The position numbers and the translations under genes are program-made. From Pseudomonas xionganensis (GTDB taxonomy: Bacteria; Pseudomonadota; Gammaproteobacteria; Pseudomonadales; Pseudomonadaceae), in NCBI RefSeq assembly GCF_009763245.1, contig NZ_WKJZ01000001.1, forward strand, positions 1,752,472 through 1,816,471: a stretch of DNA of 64,000 bases. The letters are read 5' to 3'. Shown here one piece after another: positions 8,386 through 16,144 of the stretch (positions within the stretch are counted from its first letter, which is position 1; every line of letters begins with the position of its first letter). A model generated the notes under the pieces. It searched no databases. It saw only the letters and a program-made list of their open reading frames with translations, and had not been told where the DNA came from.

Positions 8386-8766
8386 TCAGTCGAAGCTGGG
8401 CAGGCTGGGATTGACCACGGGCTTGTCGGCCGCGACCCAGGCCTCGAAGCCGCCCTGGATCGAGCGTACCTGCAGATAACCCATGTCCTGCAGGGATTGG
8501 GCCGCCAGGGCGGAACGGCCACTGTTCTTGCAATACAGCACCAGCTTCAGGTCCCGCGCCGCCAGCTCAGTTTCATTGCTCAGCTTGAATTCGAGCAGGC
8601 CGCGAGGAATGTTGATGGCGCCGGGAATATGGCCGGCATGGAATTCGTCCGCTTCGCGTACATCGATCAGCACGTCGGCTTCACGAATGGCGGTGTCGGC
8701 ATCCGGCAGTTCGACTTCGTGAATGCAGGCTTTGGCTGCTGTAACCAGGTCATGGGCGCTTTTCAT
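8386..8766 (-). CDS. cytoplasmic rhodanese-like domain protein
   Basis: This 126-residue single rhodanese domain lacks a signal peptide. The active loop is CKNSGR with Cys79, and LIDVREADEFHAGHIPGA is the canonical N-terminal motif. It is the last gene of the minus-strand operon starting at 13156 and overlaps the SulP gene by 4 bp (ATGA). The likely role is sulfane-sulfur transfer between SQR, glutathione and the dioxygenase. Confidence 0.88.
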   Translation of the reverse strand: MKSAHDLVTAAKACIHEVELPDADTAIREADVLIDVREADEFHAGHIPGAINIPRGLLEFKLSNETELAARDLKLVLYCKNSGRSALAAQSLQDMGYLQVRSIQGGFEAWVAADKPVVNPSLPSFD

Positions 8767-10544
8767 CTCGATTGCCTGTCTATTTTGCTTGATTGATCAG
8801 GGGTGGGTTGCCCGTACAGCAAACCGGACTGGGTGTTCTGTGGGGCCAGGGTGCTGAGCGCTTCGAACTGGCTGATAAACACCTGGCCGCCAAAGTGGTC
8901 GAGGAAGCTGGAGCGGCGCAGCTGATCCATCACCGGTCCCTTGACCTCGGACAGGTGCAGCTGCACGCCGGCGGTATGGAGTCGCTCAGTGATGGTTTCC
9001 AGCGAGTCCAATGCGCTGGCATCGATCAGGTTGACCCCGGAACACATCAGCACCAAATGGCGAACCTGGGGCCGCGAGCTGATCAGTTCGCCAATGCGAT
9101 CTTCCAGGTAGCGGGCGTTGGGAAAATACAGGCTCTCGTCGACCCGCAGCGACAGCACGCTGGGGGCCTCGATCACGGCGAAGCGTTCGACATTGCGAAA
9201 GTGCTCGCTGCCCGGCACCTGGCCGACTACCGCCATATGGGGCTGGCTGGTGCGCCAGAGAAACAGCAGCAGCGAGAGTGCCACACCGATCAGGATGCCA
9301 GCCTCCACACCAATCAGCAGCACGCCGAGCAGGGTGGCCAGCTGTGCGCTGCCGTCCTGGCGCGAGTAGCGCCAGGTACGACGCAGTGAGCCCAGGTCGA
9401 CCAGGCTCAGCACCGCGACGATGATGGTGGCGGCCAGCACGGCCTGGGGCAGGTTGTGCAGCAGCGGCGTCAGCAGCATTACGCTCAGGGCGATGCCAGC
9501 AGCGGTAAAGACTCCGGCCATGGGCGTCTGCGCGCCGGCATCATGGTTGACCACCGAGCGGGCAAAGCCGCCAGTGACCGGGAAACCACCGCTGAAGGCG
9601 GCGCCGAGGTTGGCGGCGCCAAGGCCGAGCAGTTCATTGTCCGGCTCGATACGCTGGCGTCGTTTGGCTGCCAGGGTCTGGCCGACCGAGACCGATTCGA
9701 CGAACCCGACCAGGCTGATCAGCAAGGCCGCCGGCAGCAGTTGCAGGGCCAGGTTCAGGTCGAGGGTGGGCAGGGTCAGGCCGGGCAGGCCCTGAGGGAT
9801 GGCACCGACCACCCTGACCCCAAGCTGGTCCAGCTGCAGCCAGGTGACGGCGACTATGGCCACCACGATGGCCAGCACCGGCCCGGCCTTGGCCAGGTTG
9901 CCAGCGCTCTGTGACGACAACCCCAGGCGTTGCAGCAGCGCCTTCAGCCGGGCCCTTGACCACCACAGCCAGACCAGGCTGAGCAGGCCGATCAGCAGGG
10001 TGGGCCAATGGCTTTGCGGCAGGTTCTGCCAGAGTTGCGGCAGAATCTGCAGCAGACTTTCTCCGGAGGCCGAAAGCCCCAGCAGGTGCTTGAGCTGGCC
10101 TACGGCAATCAGGATGCCCGAGGCACTGATAAAGCCGGAAACCACCGGGTGGCTGAGGAAGTTGGCGAGAAAGCCCAGGCGCAATACTGCCATCAGGGCC
10201 AGTAGCAAACCGGACAGCAGCGCCAGCAACATGGCTGCGCCGATATATTCCGCGCTGCCAGCGGGGAACAGCGGGGCCAGCACCGCAGCGGTCATCAGCG
10301 AGACCACGGCCACCGGCCCGACCGCCAGGGTACGGCTGGAACCGAACAGGGCATAGGCCAGCAACGGCAGGATGCTGGCATACAGGCCCGTGACGGGTGG
10401 CAGCCCGGCCAGCATGGCGTAGGCCAGGCTCTGCGGTATCAGCATCAGGGTCACGATCAGCGCCGCCAGGCCGTCCTGGGTCGCGCTGTTGCGATCGTAG
10501 CGACGCCCCCACTCCAGGCAGGGCAGCCAGCGGCTCAGTTTCAT
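8763..10544 (-). CDS. SulP-family anion transporter with STAS domain
   Basis: The protein has 593 residues. An N-terminal transporter domain of many hydrophobic segments carries the SulP signature region LAYAMLAGLPPVTGLYAS, followed by a C-terminal STAS domain (about 440-560). SulP proteins move sulfate, bicarbonate or other anions. In an operon with sulfide oxidation and persulfide dioxygenase genes, uptake or export of a sulfur oxyanion is plausible, but the substrate cannot be read from sequence. It overlaps its neighbours by 4 bp on both sides, implying translational coupling. Confidence 0.88.
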   Translation of the reverse strand: MKLSRWLPCLEWGRRYDRNSATQDGLAALIVTLMLIPQSLAYAMLAGLPPVTGLYASILPLLAYALFGSSRTLAVGPVAVVSLMTAAVLAPLFPAGSAEYIGAAMLLALLSGLLLALMAVLRLGFLANFLSHPVVSGFISASGILIAVGQLKHLLGLSASGESLLQILPQLWQNLPQSHWPTLLIGLLSLVWLWWSRARLKALLQRLGLSSQSAGNLAKAGPVLAIVVAIVAVTWLQLDQLGVRVVGAIPQGLPGLTLPTLDLNLALQLLPAALLISLVGFVESVSVGQTLAAKRRQRIEPDNELLGLGAANLGAAFSGGFPVTGGFARSVVNHDAGAQTPMAGVFTAAGIALSVMLLTPLLHNLPQAVLAATIIVAVLSLVDLGSLRRTWRYSRQDGSAQLATLLGVLLIGVEAGILIGVALSLLLFLWRTSQPHMAVVGQVPGSEHFRNVERFAVIEAPSVLSLRVDESLYFPNARYLEDRIGELISSRPQVRHLVLMCSGVNLIDASALDSLETITERLHTAGVQLHLSEVKGPVMDQLRRSSFLDHFGGQVFISQFEALSTLAPQNTQSGLLYGQPTPDQSSKIDRQSR

Positions 10545-12283
10545 TGGCCGGTTTCCTTCTCGAAGTTGCAGGCGGCGGGCGCTTCCACCGGCAGGGGCTC
10601 ATGGGGCAGATGCCGGGGTTCTGCCAGCCACTCGCGGCCACGCAACATCAGGTCGAAGTAGATGCTTGGCATCATCTTCACCTTCAGCTCCCAGGCCATG
10701 CGCCGCGGAACCGCCGGGTCAAGCGGGAAGGTCGGCAGCAGCTTGCCGCCGTAACCGAACTCGGCCAGCACCACCTTGCCGCGCTCGACCGTCAGCGGGC
10801 AGGAGCCATAGCCATCATAGAGGGCCTGGGGGCCTTTGCCGGCCAGCACGGCGATCACGTTTTCGGCCACCACAGGGGCCTGTTTGCGCACCGCCGCGGC
10901 GGTTTTAGCATTGGGTGCGGCGCACACGTCGCCCAGGCTGAAGATATTGCCGTAGCGCGGGTGGCGCAGGGTTTCGTGGTCGGCCTCGACCCAGCCATCG
11001 GCATTGGCCAGGGGGCTCTGGCGGATAAACTCCGGCGCGCACTGGGCGGGCACGGCATGCAGGAAGTCGAAACTCTTCTCGATCGTCTGGCTGTTGCCGG
11101 CGGCATCCACCTGCTTGAACCAGGCCTTGCGCCCCGGACCATCGACGGCGCTGAGGGTGGTGTTGAAGTTGAGCTGTGCGTTGTAGCGTTCGACGTATTT
11201 CATCAGCGGCGGGACGAAGGTCGATACGCCAAACAGCACGGCGCCGGCCGTGCAGAATTCCACTTCGATATCCTTCAGTACGCCTTCTTTGCGCCACCAG
11301 TCGCAGGACAGGTACAGGGCTTTCTGCGGCGCGCCGGCGCACTTGATCGGCATCGGTGGCTGGGTGAACAGGGCGCGGCCGCGGCGCAGGTTCTGTACCA
11401 GTTGCCAGGTGTAGGGCGCCAGTTCGAACTGGTAGTTGGAGGTCACGCCGTTCTTGCCCAGGGTTTCCTTGAGACCTTCGACCGCATCCCAGTTCAGGCT
11501 CAGGCCGGGACAGACGATCAGGGCGCGGTAGCCCACCCGGTTGCCATCTTCCAGTACCACGCGCTGTTCGTCCGCTTCGAAACCGGCCACGGCAGCGCGA
11601 ATCCACTGGGCGCCCTGGGGGATGCAGCGGGCCATGGGGCGTTCGGTGCGGGCACGGTCAAATATGCCGGCACCGACCAGGGTCCAGCCTGGCTGGTAGT
11701 AGTGCTGATCACGCGGCTCGATCACCGCGATACGCAGCTGCGGGGCGCGGCGCAGCAGGCTCGCGGTGACGGCACACCCTGCCGCACCACCCCCCACTAC
11801 CACCACGTCATAGCGCTGTGTGGGACGAGTGTTGGGTTGTGGCACATTGAGTGGGGCATTCTGCCAGCGCTGTTCGAGGCGCGGGGCCAGGCCGGTCAGG
11901 TCGTAGCCCTGTTTCCGGGCTGCACTGAGCAAGGCCAGGGGGTCGAGATGATGGGCTTCGCTCAGGGCCCAGAGGCTGCTGGAGCGGGTGCCGGTACGGC
12001 AGAACGCCAGTACGGGGCCGCGTACCTGGTTGAGCAATTGGCTAAAGGCGCTGACATCGGCATCGCTGATCTGCCCTGAAACCACTGGCAGATAGTGATA
12101 GTCCAGGCCGCTGGCCAGTGCGGCGGCGCGCATGGCCTCGGAACTGGGCTGTCCCTCGCCTTCATTATCGGGGCGGTTGTTGATGACACAGCGAAAACCA
12201 GCCGCAGCCAGTGCCCCCATATCGGCAGGCTGCAGCTGCGCGGCGACGGCGAAGAACGGAGTCAGACGCTTGAGCGAGTCCAT
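10541..12283 (-). CDS. phosphatase-like / sulfide:quinone oxidoreductase-like fusion
   Basis: The protein has 580 residues. Residues 1-110 form a small tyrosine/dual-specificity phosphatase-like domain (the Blh-associated family), with its P-loop CRTGTRS at Cys95. From about 155 comes a FAD/NAD(P)-binding oxidoreductase with the dinucleotide motif GGGAAG (163-168). Two cysteines sit in motifs matching eukaryote-like SQR: KCAGAPQK (Cys314) and LGDVCAAPNAKTAA (Cys453). Membrane SQR oxidises sulfide to persulfide and reduces quinone. It sits 9 bp after the dioxygenase gene and overlaps SulP by 4 bp. The SQR role is well supported by motifs and context, but the function of the N-terminal domain is unknown. 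Confidence 0.87.
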   Translation of the reverse strand: MDSLKRLTPFFAVAAQLQPADMGALAAAGFRCVINNRPDNEGEGQPSSEAMRAAALASGLDYHYLPVVSGQISDADVSAFSQLLNQVRGPVLAFCRTGTRSSSLWALSEAHHLDPLALLSAARKQGYDLTGLAPRLEQRWQNAPLNVPQPNTRPTQRYDVVVVGGGAAGCAVTASLLRRAPQLRIAVIEPRDQHYYQPGWTLVGAGIFDRARTERPMARCIPQGAQWIRAAVAGFEADEQRVVLEDGNRVGYRALIVCPGLSLNWDAVEGLKETLGKNGVTSNYQFELAPYTWQLVQNLRRGRALFTQPPMPIKCAGAPQKALYLSCDWWRKEGVLKDIEVEFCTAGAVLFGVSTFVPPLMKYVERYNAQLNFNTTLSAVDGPGRKAWFKQVDAAGNSQTIEKSFDFLHAVPAQCAPEFIRQSPLANADGWVEADHETLRHPRYGNIFSLGDVCAAPNAKTAAAVRKQAPVVAENVIAVLAGKGPQALYDGYGSCPLTVERGKVVLAEFGYGGKLLPTFPLDPAVPRRMAWELKVKMMPSIYFDLMLRGREWLAEPRHLPHEPLPVEAPAACNFEKETGQ

Positions 12284-12292
12284 GGCTGCACC

Positions 12293-13156
12293 TCAGAGCA
12301 CGTCGAGGGGGATTTTCAGGTAGCGCGTGCCGTTGTCCTCGGCAGGCGGCAACTGCCCGGCGCGCATATTCACCTGCACCGAGGGCAGGATCAGGGTCGG
12401 CATGCCCAGGGTGGCGTCACGAGCCTTGCGCATGGCGACGAAATCAGCCTCGCTGATGCCTTCATGGACGTGCACGTTGTGTGCGCGCTCTTCGGCCACC
12501 GTGGTTTCATAGCGGTAGTCCTCACGCCCTGGTGCCTTGTAGTCATGGCACATAAACAGGCGCGTGGCGTCGGGCAGGGCAAACAGCTTGCGGATCGACT
12601 GGAACAGGGTATGGGCATCGCCACCGGGGAAGTCGCAGCGGGCAGTGCCGTAGTCCGGCATAAACAGGGTGTCGCCGACAAAGCCGGCATCGCCGATCAG
12701 GTAGGTCATGCAGGCGGGGGTATGCCCCGGGGTATGGATGGCCCTGGCTTCGATGGCGCCGACCTGGAAGGTGTCATCATCCTTGAACAGCTGATCGAAT
12801 TGGCGGCCATCGGTGGCGAATTCGCTGCCGGCGTTGAATAGCTTGCCGAAGGTGTTCTGCACCAGGGTGATGTTTTCGCCAATGGCCAGTTTTCCACCCA
12901 GTTCGCGCTTGAGGTAGGGCGCGGCGGATAAATGGTCGGCGTGCACGTGGGTTTCCAGCAGCCACTCGACTTCGAGGCCATTGGCCTTCACATAGTCGAT
13001 CAGGCGATCGGCACTCTTGTACGAAGTGCGCCCGGATGCCGGGTCGTAATCCAGCACCGAGTCGATGATGGCGCAGCGTTTGCTGCCCGGATCGATCACA
13101 ACATAGCTATAGGTGTAGGTGGCAGGGTCGAAAAACGCTTCTACATGAGGGTGCAT
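12293..13156 (-). CDS. metallo-beta-lactamase-fold persulfide dioxygenase
   Basis: This 287-residue MBL-fold protein resembles the ETHE1/Blh persulfide dioxygenases, which oxidise glutathione persulfide to sulfite. Metal-binding residues are visible: THVHADH (69-75), TPGHT (His145), GDTLF (Asp162) and MCHDY (about His212). It is the first gene of the four-gene minus-strand operon, and a CsoR-type operator lies at 13174-13189 just upstream. A glyoxalase-II-type hydrolase is the alternative, but the length, motifs and SQR/rhodanese context favour the dioxygenase. Confidence 0.87.
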   Translation of the reverse strand: MHPHVEAFFDPATYTYSYVVIDPGSKRCAIIDSVLDYDPASGRTSYKSADRLIDYVKANGLEVEWLLETHVHADHLSAAPYLKRELGGKLAIGENITLVQNTFGKLFNAGSEFATDGRQFDQLFKDDDTFQVGAIEARAIHTPGHTPACMTYLIGDAGFVGDTLFMPDYGTARCDFPGGDAHTLFQSIRKLFALPDATRLFMCHDYKAPGREDYRYETTVAEERAHNVHVHEGISEADFVAMRKARDATLGMPTLILPSVQVNMRAGQLPPAEDNGTRYLKIPLDVL

Positions 13157-13173
13157 GGTTAGGCTCCAGTGCT

Positions 13174-13189
13174 ATACCTGTAGGGGTAT
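13174..13189. promoter_or_regulatory. CsoR/CstR-type operator, copy 3
   Basis: ATACCT-GTAG-GGGTAT is a palindrome with a single mismatch between the arms. It lies 18 bp upstream of the persulfide dioxygenase start codon and 2 bp downstream of a -10-like TTAAAT (minus strand, 13192-13197), so repressor binding there would block transcription of the operon. Confidence 0.72.
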
Positions 13190-13191
13190 TC

Positions 13192-13228
13192 ATTTAAGAT
13201 AGAGCGTAACTGTTTTTTGGTTCTATGC
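13192..13228 (-). promoter_or_regulatory. promoter region of the persulfide dioxygenase operon
   Basis: Reading the minus strand there is AGCATAG, 5 nt, AAAAAACAGTTA, 9 nt, then TTAAAT. The AGCATAG, AAAAACAGTTA and TTAA-x-TG elements recur with the same spacing relative to the operator upstream of the rhodanese gene at 1646. No consensus -35 is seen, so the upstream block may be an activator site. The assignment as promoter is inferred. Confidence 0.5.
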
Positions 13229-13343
13229 TTAGAATAAAAAAGAATATATCGGGTTGGGGTTGTGCTGAGCCGCCATAAAGAATCAGCAAGTGCTTGATTA
13301 AAAAATACTTTCTGGGTTTTAGAACAAGGTCGCAGGGGGTGTG

Positions 13344-13976
13344 ATGGCCGAGTTGTGGATCTTTGTCGGGGCATTGGTGGTTGTTTATCTGGTACCAGGC
13401 CCGGACATGGTACTGATGCTGCAAACAGCGGCTACCCAGGGGCGCAGCCATGCCATGGCGGTTGCTGCCGGCCTTGCCGTGGCCAGAGGCGCGCATGTGC
13501 TGATGGCGGCGCTGGGGCTAGGCGCGATACTCAAGGCTGCGCCTGAGGTTTTCGAGGGACTGCGTCTGCTGGGCGCCGCCTACCTGATCTGGCTGGGCAT
13601 CAGAATCTTCCGTGCGGCCTCACTGATTAAGTCATTCCCGGCCGCAGGAGAGCGCCGCAAAAGGAGCGGTTGGCGCGCTTCCTGGCGCAAGGGCGTGTTC
13701 ACCAACATCAGCAATCCCAAAGCGCTGCTGTTCTGCTCGGTGCTGTTGCCGCAATTCATTCATCTGGAGGCGGGGGCAGTACCTGCGCAGTTTGCCCTGC
13801 TCGGTATCGTGCTGGTGCTCACGGGGCTGATCTTCGATCTGCTTTATGCCGGAGCGGGGGCGGCACTTAGTCGCTGGCTGGCACAGACACCTCTGGCTCG
13901 CACGCTACAACGCTGGCTGTTTGCCTGCGTGCTGATCGGTTTCGGTGTGCGCATGGCCCTGGCGGAGCGCGCCTGA
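13344..13976 (+). CDS. LysE/RhtB-family exporter
   Basis: This 210-residue membrane protein with about six hydrophobic segments has the LysE-family hallmarks VPGPDM near the N-terminus and GVFTNISNPKA in the middle. The family exports amino acids or similar small molecules. A GGGGGT ribosome-binding site favours ATG 13344 over the GTG immediately before it. It is divergent from the dioxygenase operon, and whether the shared spacer also drives this gene is unclear. Confidence 0.85.
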   Translation: MAELWIFVGALVVVYLVPGPDMVLMLQTAATQGRSHAMAVAAGLAVARGAHVLMAALGLGAILKAAPEVFEGLRLLGAAYLIWLGIRIFRAASLIKSFPAAGERRKRSGWRASWRKGVFTNISNPKALLFCSVLLPQFIHLEAGAVPAQFALLGIVLVLTGLIFDLLYAGAGAALSRWLAQTPLARTLQRWLFACVLIGFGVRMALAERA

Positions 13977-14120
13977 CAGGTTTTTGAAAAACAACCTGCC
14001 AGCCCTTGAGGGCATGGTCAGGGTATACGCCAGCCTGGGGGCTATTTTTCATTCTGATATATGCTATCTGCCGTGTATAAAAAAGCGGGTATCAAAGCGG
14101 GTATCAAACCCGAAGCTCTG

Positions 14121-15209
14121 ATGAAACCATTGAATAATCAACCGCTTACCCGTCAAAGAAAAATCATCCATGTGGATTGCGACTGTTTCTACGCCGCCAT
14201 CGAGATGCGTGACGACCCGCGCCTGCAGGGCAAGCCGCTGGCCGTGGGCGGTTCGGCGGATCGCCGCGGGGTGATCGCCACCTGCAATTACGAGGCGCGC
14301 AGCTACGGGGTGCGCTCGGCCATGGCGTCGGGGCAGGCGCTCAAGCTGTGTCCGGATCTGTTGATCGTCAAACCGCGGATGGACGCTTACAAGGCGGCCT
14401 CCCGGGAGATTCACGCCATCTTTCGCGATTACACCGAGCTGATTGAGCCGCTGTCTCTGGATGAGGCCTATCTGGATGTCAGCGACAGCCCGCACTTTGC
14501 CGGTAGCGCCACGCGCATCGCCCAGGAAATTCGCCGCCGCGTTTCGCAGCAACTGCATATCACCGTGTCCGCCGGGGTGGCGCCGAACAAGTTCCTGGCC
14601 AAGATTGCCAGTGACTGGAACAAGCCCAATGGGCTGTTCGTGATTACCCCGGATCAGGTCGAGGACTTTGTCGCTGCCTTGCCGGTGGGCAAGCTGCATG
14701 GGGTGGGCAAGGTCACCGCCGAGAAGCTGGCGCGCCAGGGCATCCGCCACTGCAGCGACCTGCGCGAGTGGCCCAAGCTGGCGTTGGTGCGCGAGTTCGG
14801 CAGCTTTGGCGAGCGCTTGTGGAGCCTGGCCCGGGGCATCGATGAGCGCGCCGTACAGACCGACAGTCGGCGTCAGTCGATCAGCGTGGAGAACACCTTC
14901 GAACAGGATCTACCGGATCTGGCCGCCTGTCTGGCCCAGTTGCCCGAGCTGCTGGGCGAGCTGGAGCGGCGCATGGCGCGGCTGGATGGCAGTTATCGAC
15001 CGGGCAAGCCCTTCGTCAAGGTCAAGTTCCACGACTTCAGCCAGACCACCCTGGAGCAGAGCGGGGCGCGGCGGGATCTGGATAGCTACCAGTTATTGCT
15101 GGGGGCCGCCCATGCCCGCGGCAATAAGCCGGTGCGTTTGCTGGGGGTGGGGGTGCGCCTGGTGGATCTGCGCGGTCGCCATGAGCAGCTGGAGCTGTTT
15201 GCGCCGTAG
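14121..15209 (+). CDS. dinB: DNA polymerase IV (Y family)
   Basis: This 362-residue translesion polymerase begins its catalytic domain at KIIHVDCDCFYA, which contains the first metal-binding Asp. The second catalytic pair is in LSLDEAYLD. The helix-hairpin-helix (LHGVGKVTAEKLA), the little-finger domain and the C-terminal clamp-binding LELFAP are present. The frame is open to ATG 14061, but that leader contains a tandem 12-bp repeat and lies outside family homology, so ATG 14121 is preferred. No convincing LexA box is visible. The stop TAG is embedded in a palindromic repeat. Confidence 0.93.
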   Translation: MKPLNNQPLTRQRKIIHVDCDCFYAAIEMRDDPRLQGKPLAVGGSADRRGVIATCNYEARSYGVRSAMASGQALKLCPDLLIVKPRMDAYKAASREIHAIFRDYTELIEPLSLDEAYLDVSDSPHFAGSATRIAQEIRRRVSQQLHITVSAGVAPNKFLAKIASDWNKPNGLFVITPDQVEDFVAALPVGKLHGVGKVTAEKLARQGIRHCSDLREWPKLALVREFGSFGERLWSLARGIDERAVQTDSRRQSISVENTFEQDLPDLAACLAQLPELLGELERRMARLDGSYRPGKPFVKVKFHDFSQTTLEQSGARRDLDSYQLLLGAAHARGNKPVRLLGVGVRLVDLRGRHEQLELFAP

Positions 15210-15236
15210 GGCGGACATGCCGAAGGCTTGTCCGCC
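15210..15236. repeat. intergenic palindromic repeat after dinB
   Basis: The arms GGCGGACA / TGTCCGCC enclose an 11-nt loop. This GTAGGGCGGACA type of palindrome is scattered widely in Pseudomonas genomes. It begins at the dinB stop codon and could stabilise or terminate the transcript, although no T-run follows. Confidence 0.55.
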
Positions 15237-15287
15237 AATGGCTCAGCCTGCGCTGTTATCCACCCTATGCGCTTGTATGTTTTGGAC

Positions 15288-15683
15288 TTATTCAGCCCAC
15301 AGGCGAATCGGCTTGCCGCTGGCCGGCCACAGTTGCAGCTGACCGATGCCGTTGTAGTCCCAGCGTTGCACCTGGGCCAGGGCAGCGAGAAAGCGCTGTT
15401 CCTGCTCCATCAGCGCCGGAGCGCAGAGCTTGCGGGTGCTGGCGGGAGCCTCAAGGCGTAGCTGACCATCCTTCTCGCTGTAGCCGGCGAACCAGTGGTT
15501 GCAGCCGGCGCTGCCGTAGGCACGGCCATCGCTGCCGAAGGTGATGCTCAGGTGGCTGCGGTCGATCAGCGGGCGCTCACCGATCCATTCCACCCGGTAG
15601 CCATGCTCGTACTGCAGTTGTGGCCCCACACTGGCGCAGCCCAGCAGGCTGGCGCCGAGCAGGATCGGCAGCAGGGCTCTCAT
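15288..15683 (-). CDS. META-domain lipoprotein
   Basis: This 131-residue protein begins with a lipoprotein signal (MRALLPILLGASLLGC, lipid Cys at residue 16) and contains a META/HslJ-like domain, suggested by the SAGCNHWFAGY motif and the C-terminal LAALAQVQRWDY region. ATG 15683 gives a proper lipobox. Longer in-frame starts add only a poorly conserved extension. It overlaps the upstream zinc-ribbon gene by 4 bp, so the two are probably one transcript. It would be membrane-anchored, with unknown function. Confidence 0.75.
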   Translation of the reverse strand: MRALLPILLGASLLGCASVGPQLQYEHGYRVEWIGERPLIDRSHLSITFGSDGRAYGSAGCNHWFAGYSEKDGQLRLEAPASTRKLCAPALMEQEQRFLAALAQVQRWDYNGIGQLQLWPASGKPIRLWAE

Positions 15684-16117
15684 GCTGCTGCGCTCTGGCA
15701 TTTGGGGCACAGGTGCTTGTCCTGTTGCTGAGTCCAGCCCAGCTCACGGATACGTGTTTCGGCGGCAGGGCCCTGGGCCTTTTTGCCCAGGGCGGCGTCC
15801 ACGGCGAATTCGAAATCCAGCTCGGTATTGCAGCTGTCGCACTTGACCTGCCAGTTATGGATGGCCAGCTCACGGAAGGCCGGGCCGCTGGTGACCGCCA
15901 CCCATTGGCCGGGCGGATTGATCAGGTGGCGAACCTTCTCGGCGTGCAGGCGCATAAACAGATCGCGGCTGCCCTTGAGGGTGACCAGCAAATCGTCGCC
16001 GCTCTGCACCGAGCCGCCATTGCCGGTGACCTGGTAACGGCCCGGCGCCAGGGCGCGGCACTCGATCAGGGTGTGTTCGGGGTTGAGCAGGTTGTAGCGA
16101 AAATCGTGTTCGGCCAT
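15680..16117 (-). CDS. conserved hypothetical protein with zinc-ribbon cysteines
   Basis: This 145-residue protein is of no recognised family. It shows two CxxC pairs (KCDSC near residue 92 and CPKC near residue 138) that could bind one zinc, and it lacks a signal peptide or membrane span. It has its own ribosome-binding site (GGAGGACC) before ATG 16117. It lies beside dinB, as a hypothetical gene does in P. aeruginosa, which suggests a conserved Pseudomonas protein. No function is proposed. Confidence 0.6.
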   Translation of the reverse strand: MAEHDFRYNLLNPEHTLIECRALAPGRYQVTGNGGSVQSGDDLLVTLKGSRDLFMRLHAEKVRHLINPPGQWVAVTSGPAFRELAIHNWQVKCDSCNTELDFEFAVDAALGKKAQGPAAETRIRELGWTQQQDKHLCPKCQSAAA

Positions 16118-16144
16118 GGGTCCTCCAGAAGGTGGCGCATGCTA

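Noticed and set aside
14041..14120. LexA box upstream of dinB
   Set aside because: CTG half-sites occur but no CTG-N10-CAG palindrome is present in the leader, so SOS control is not claimed.
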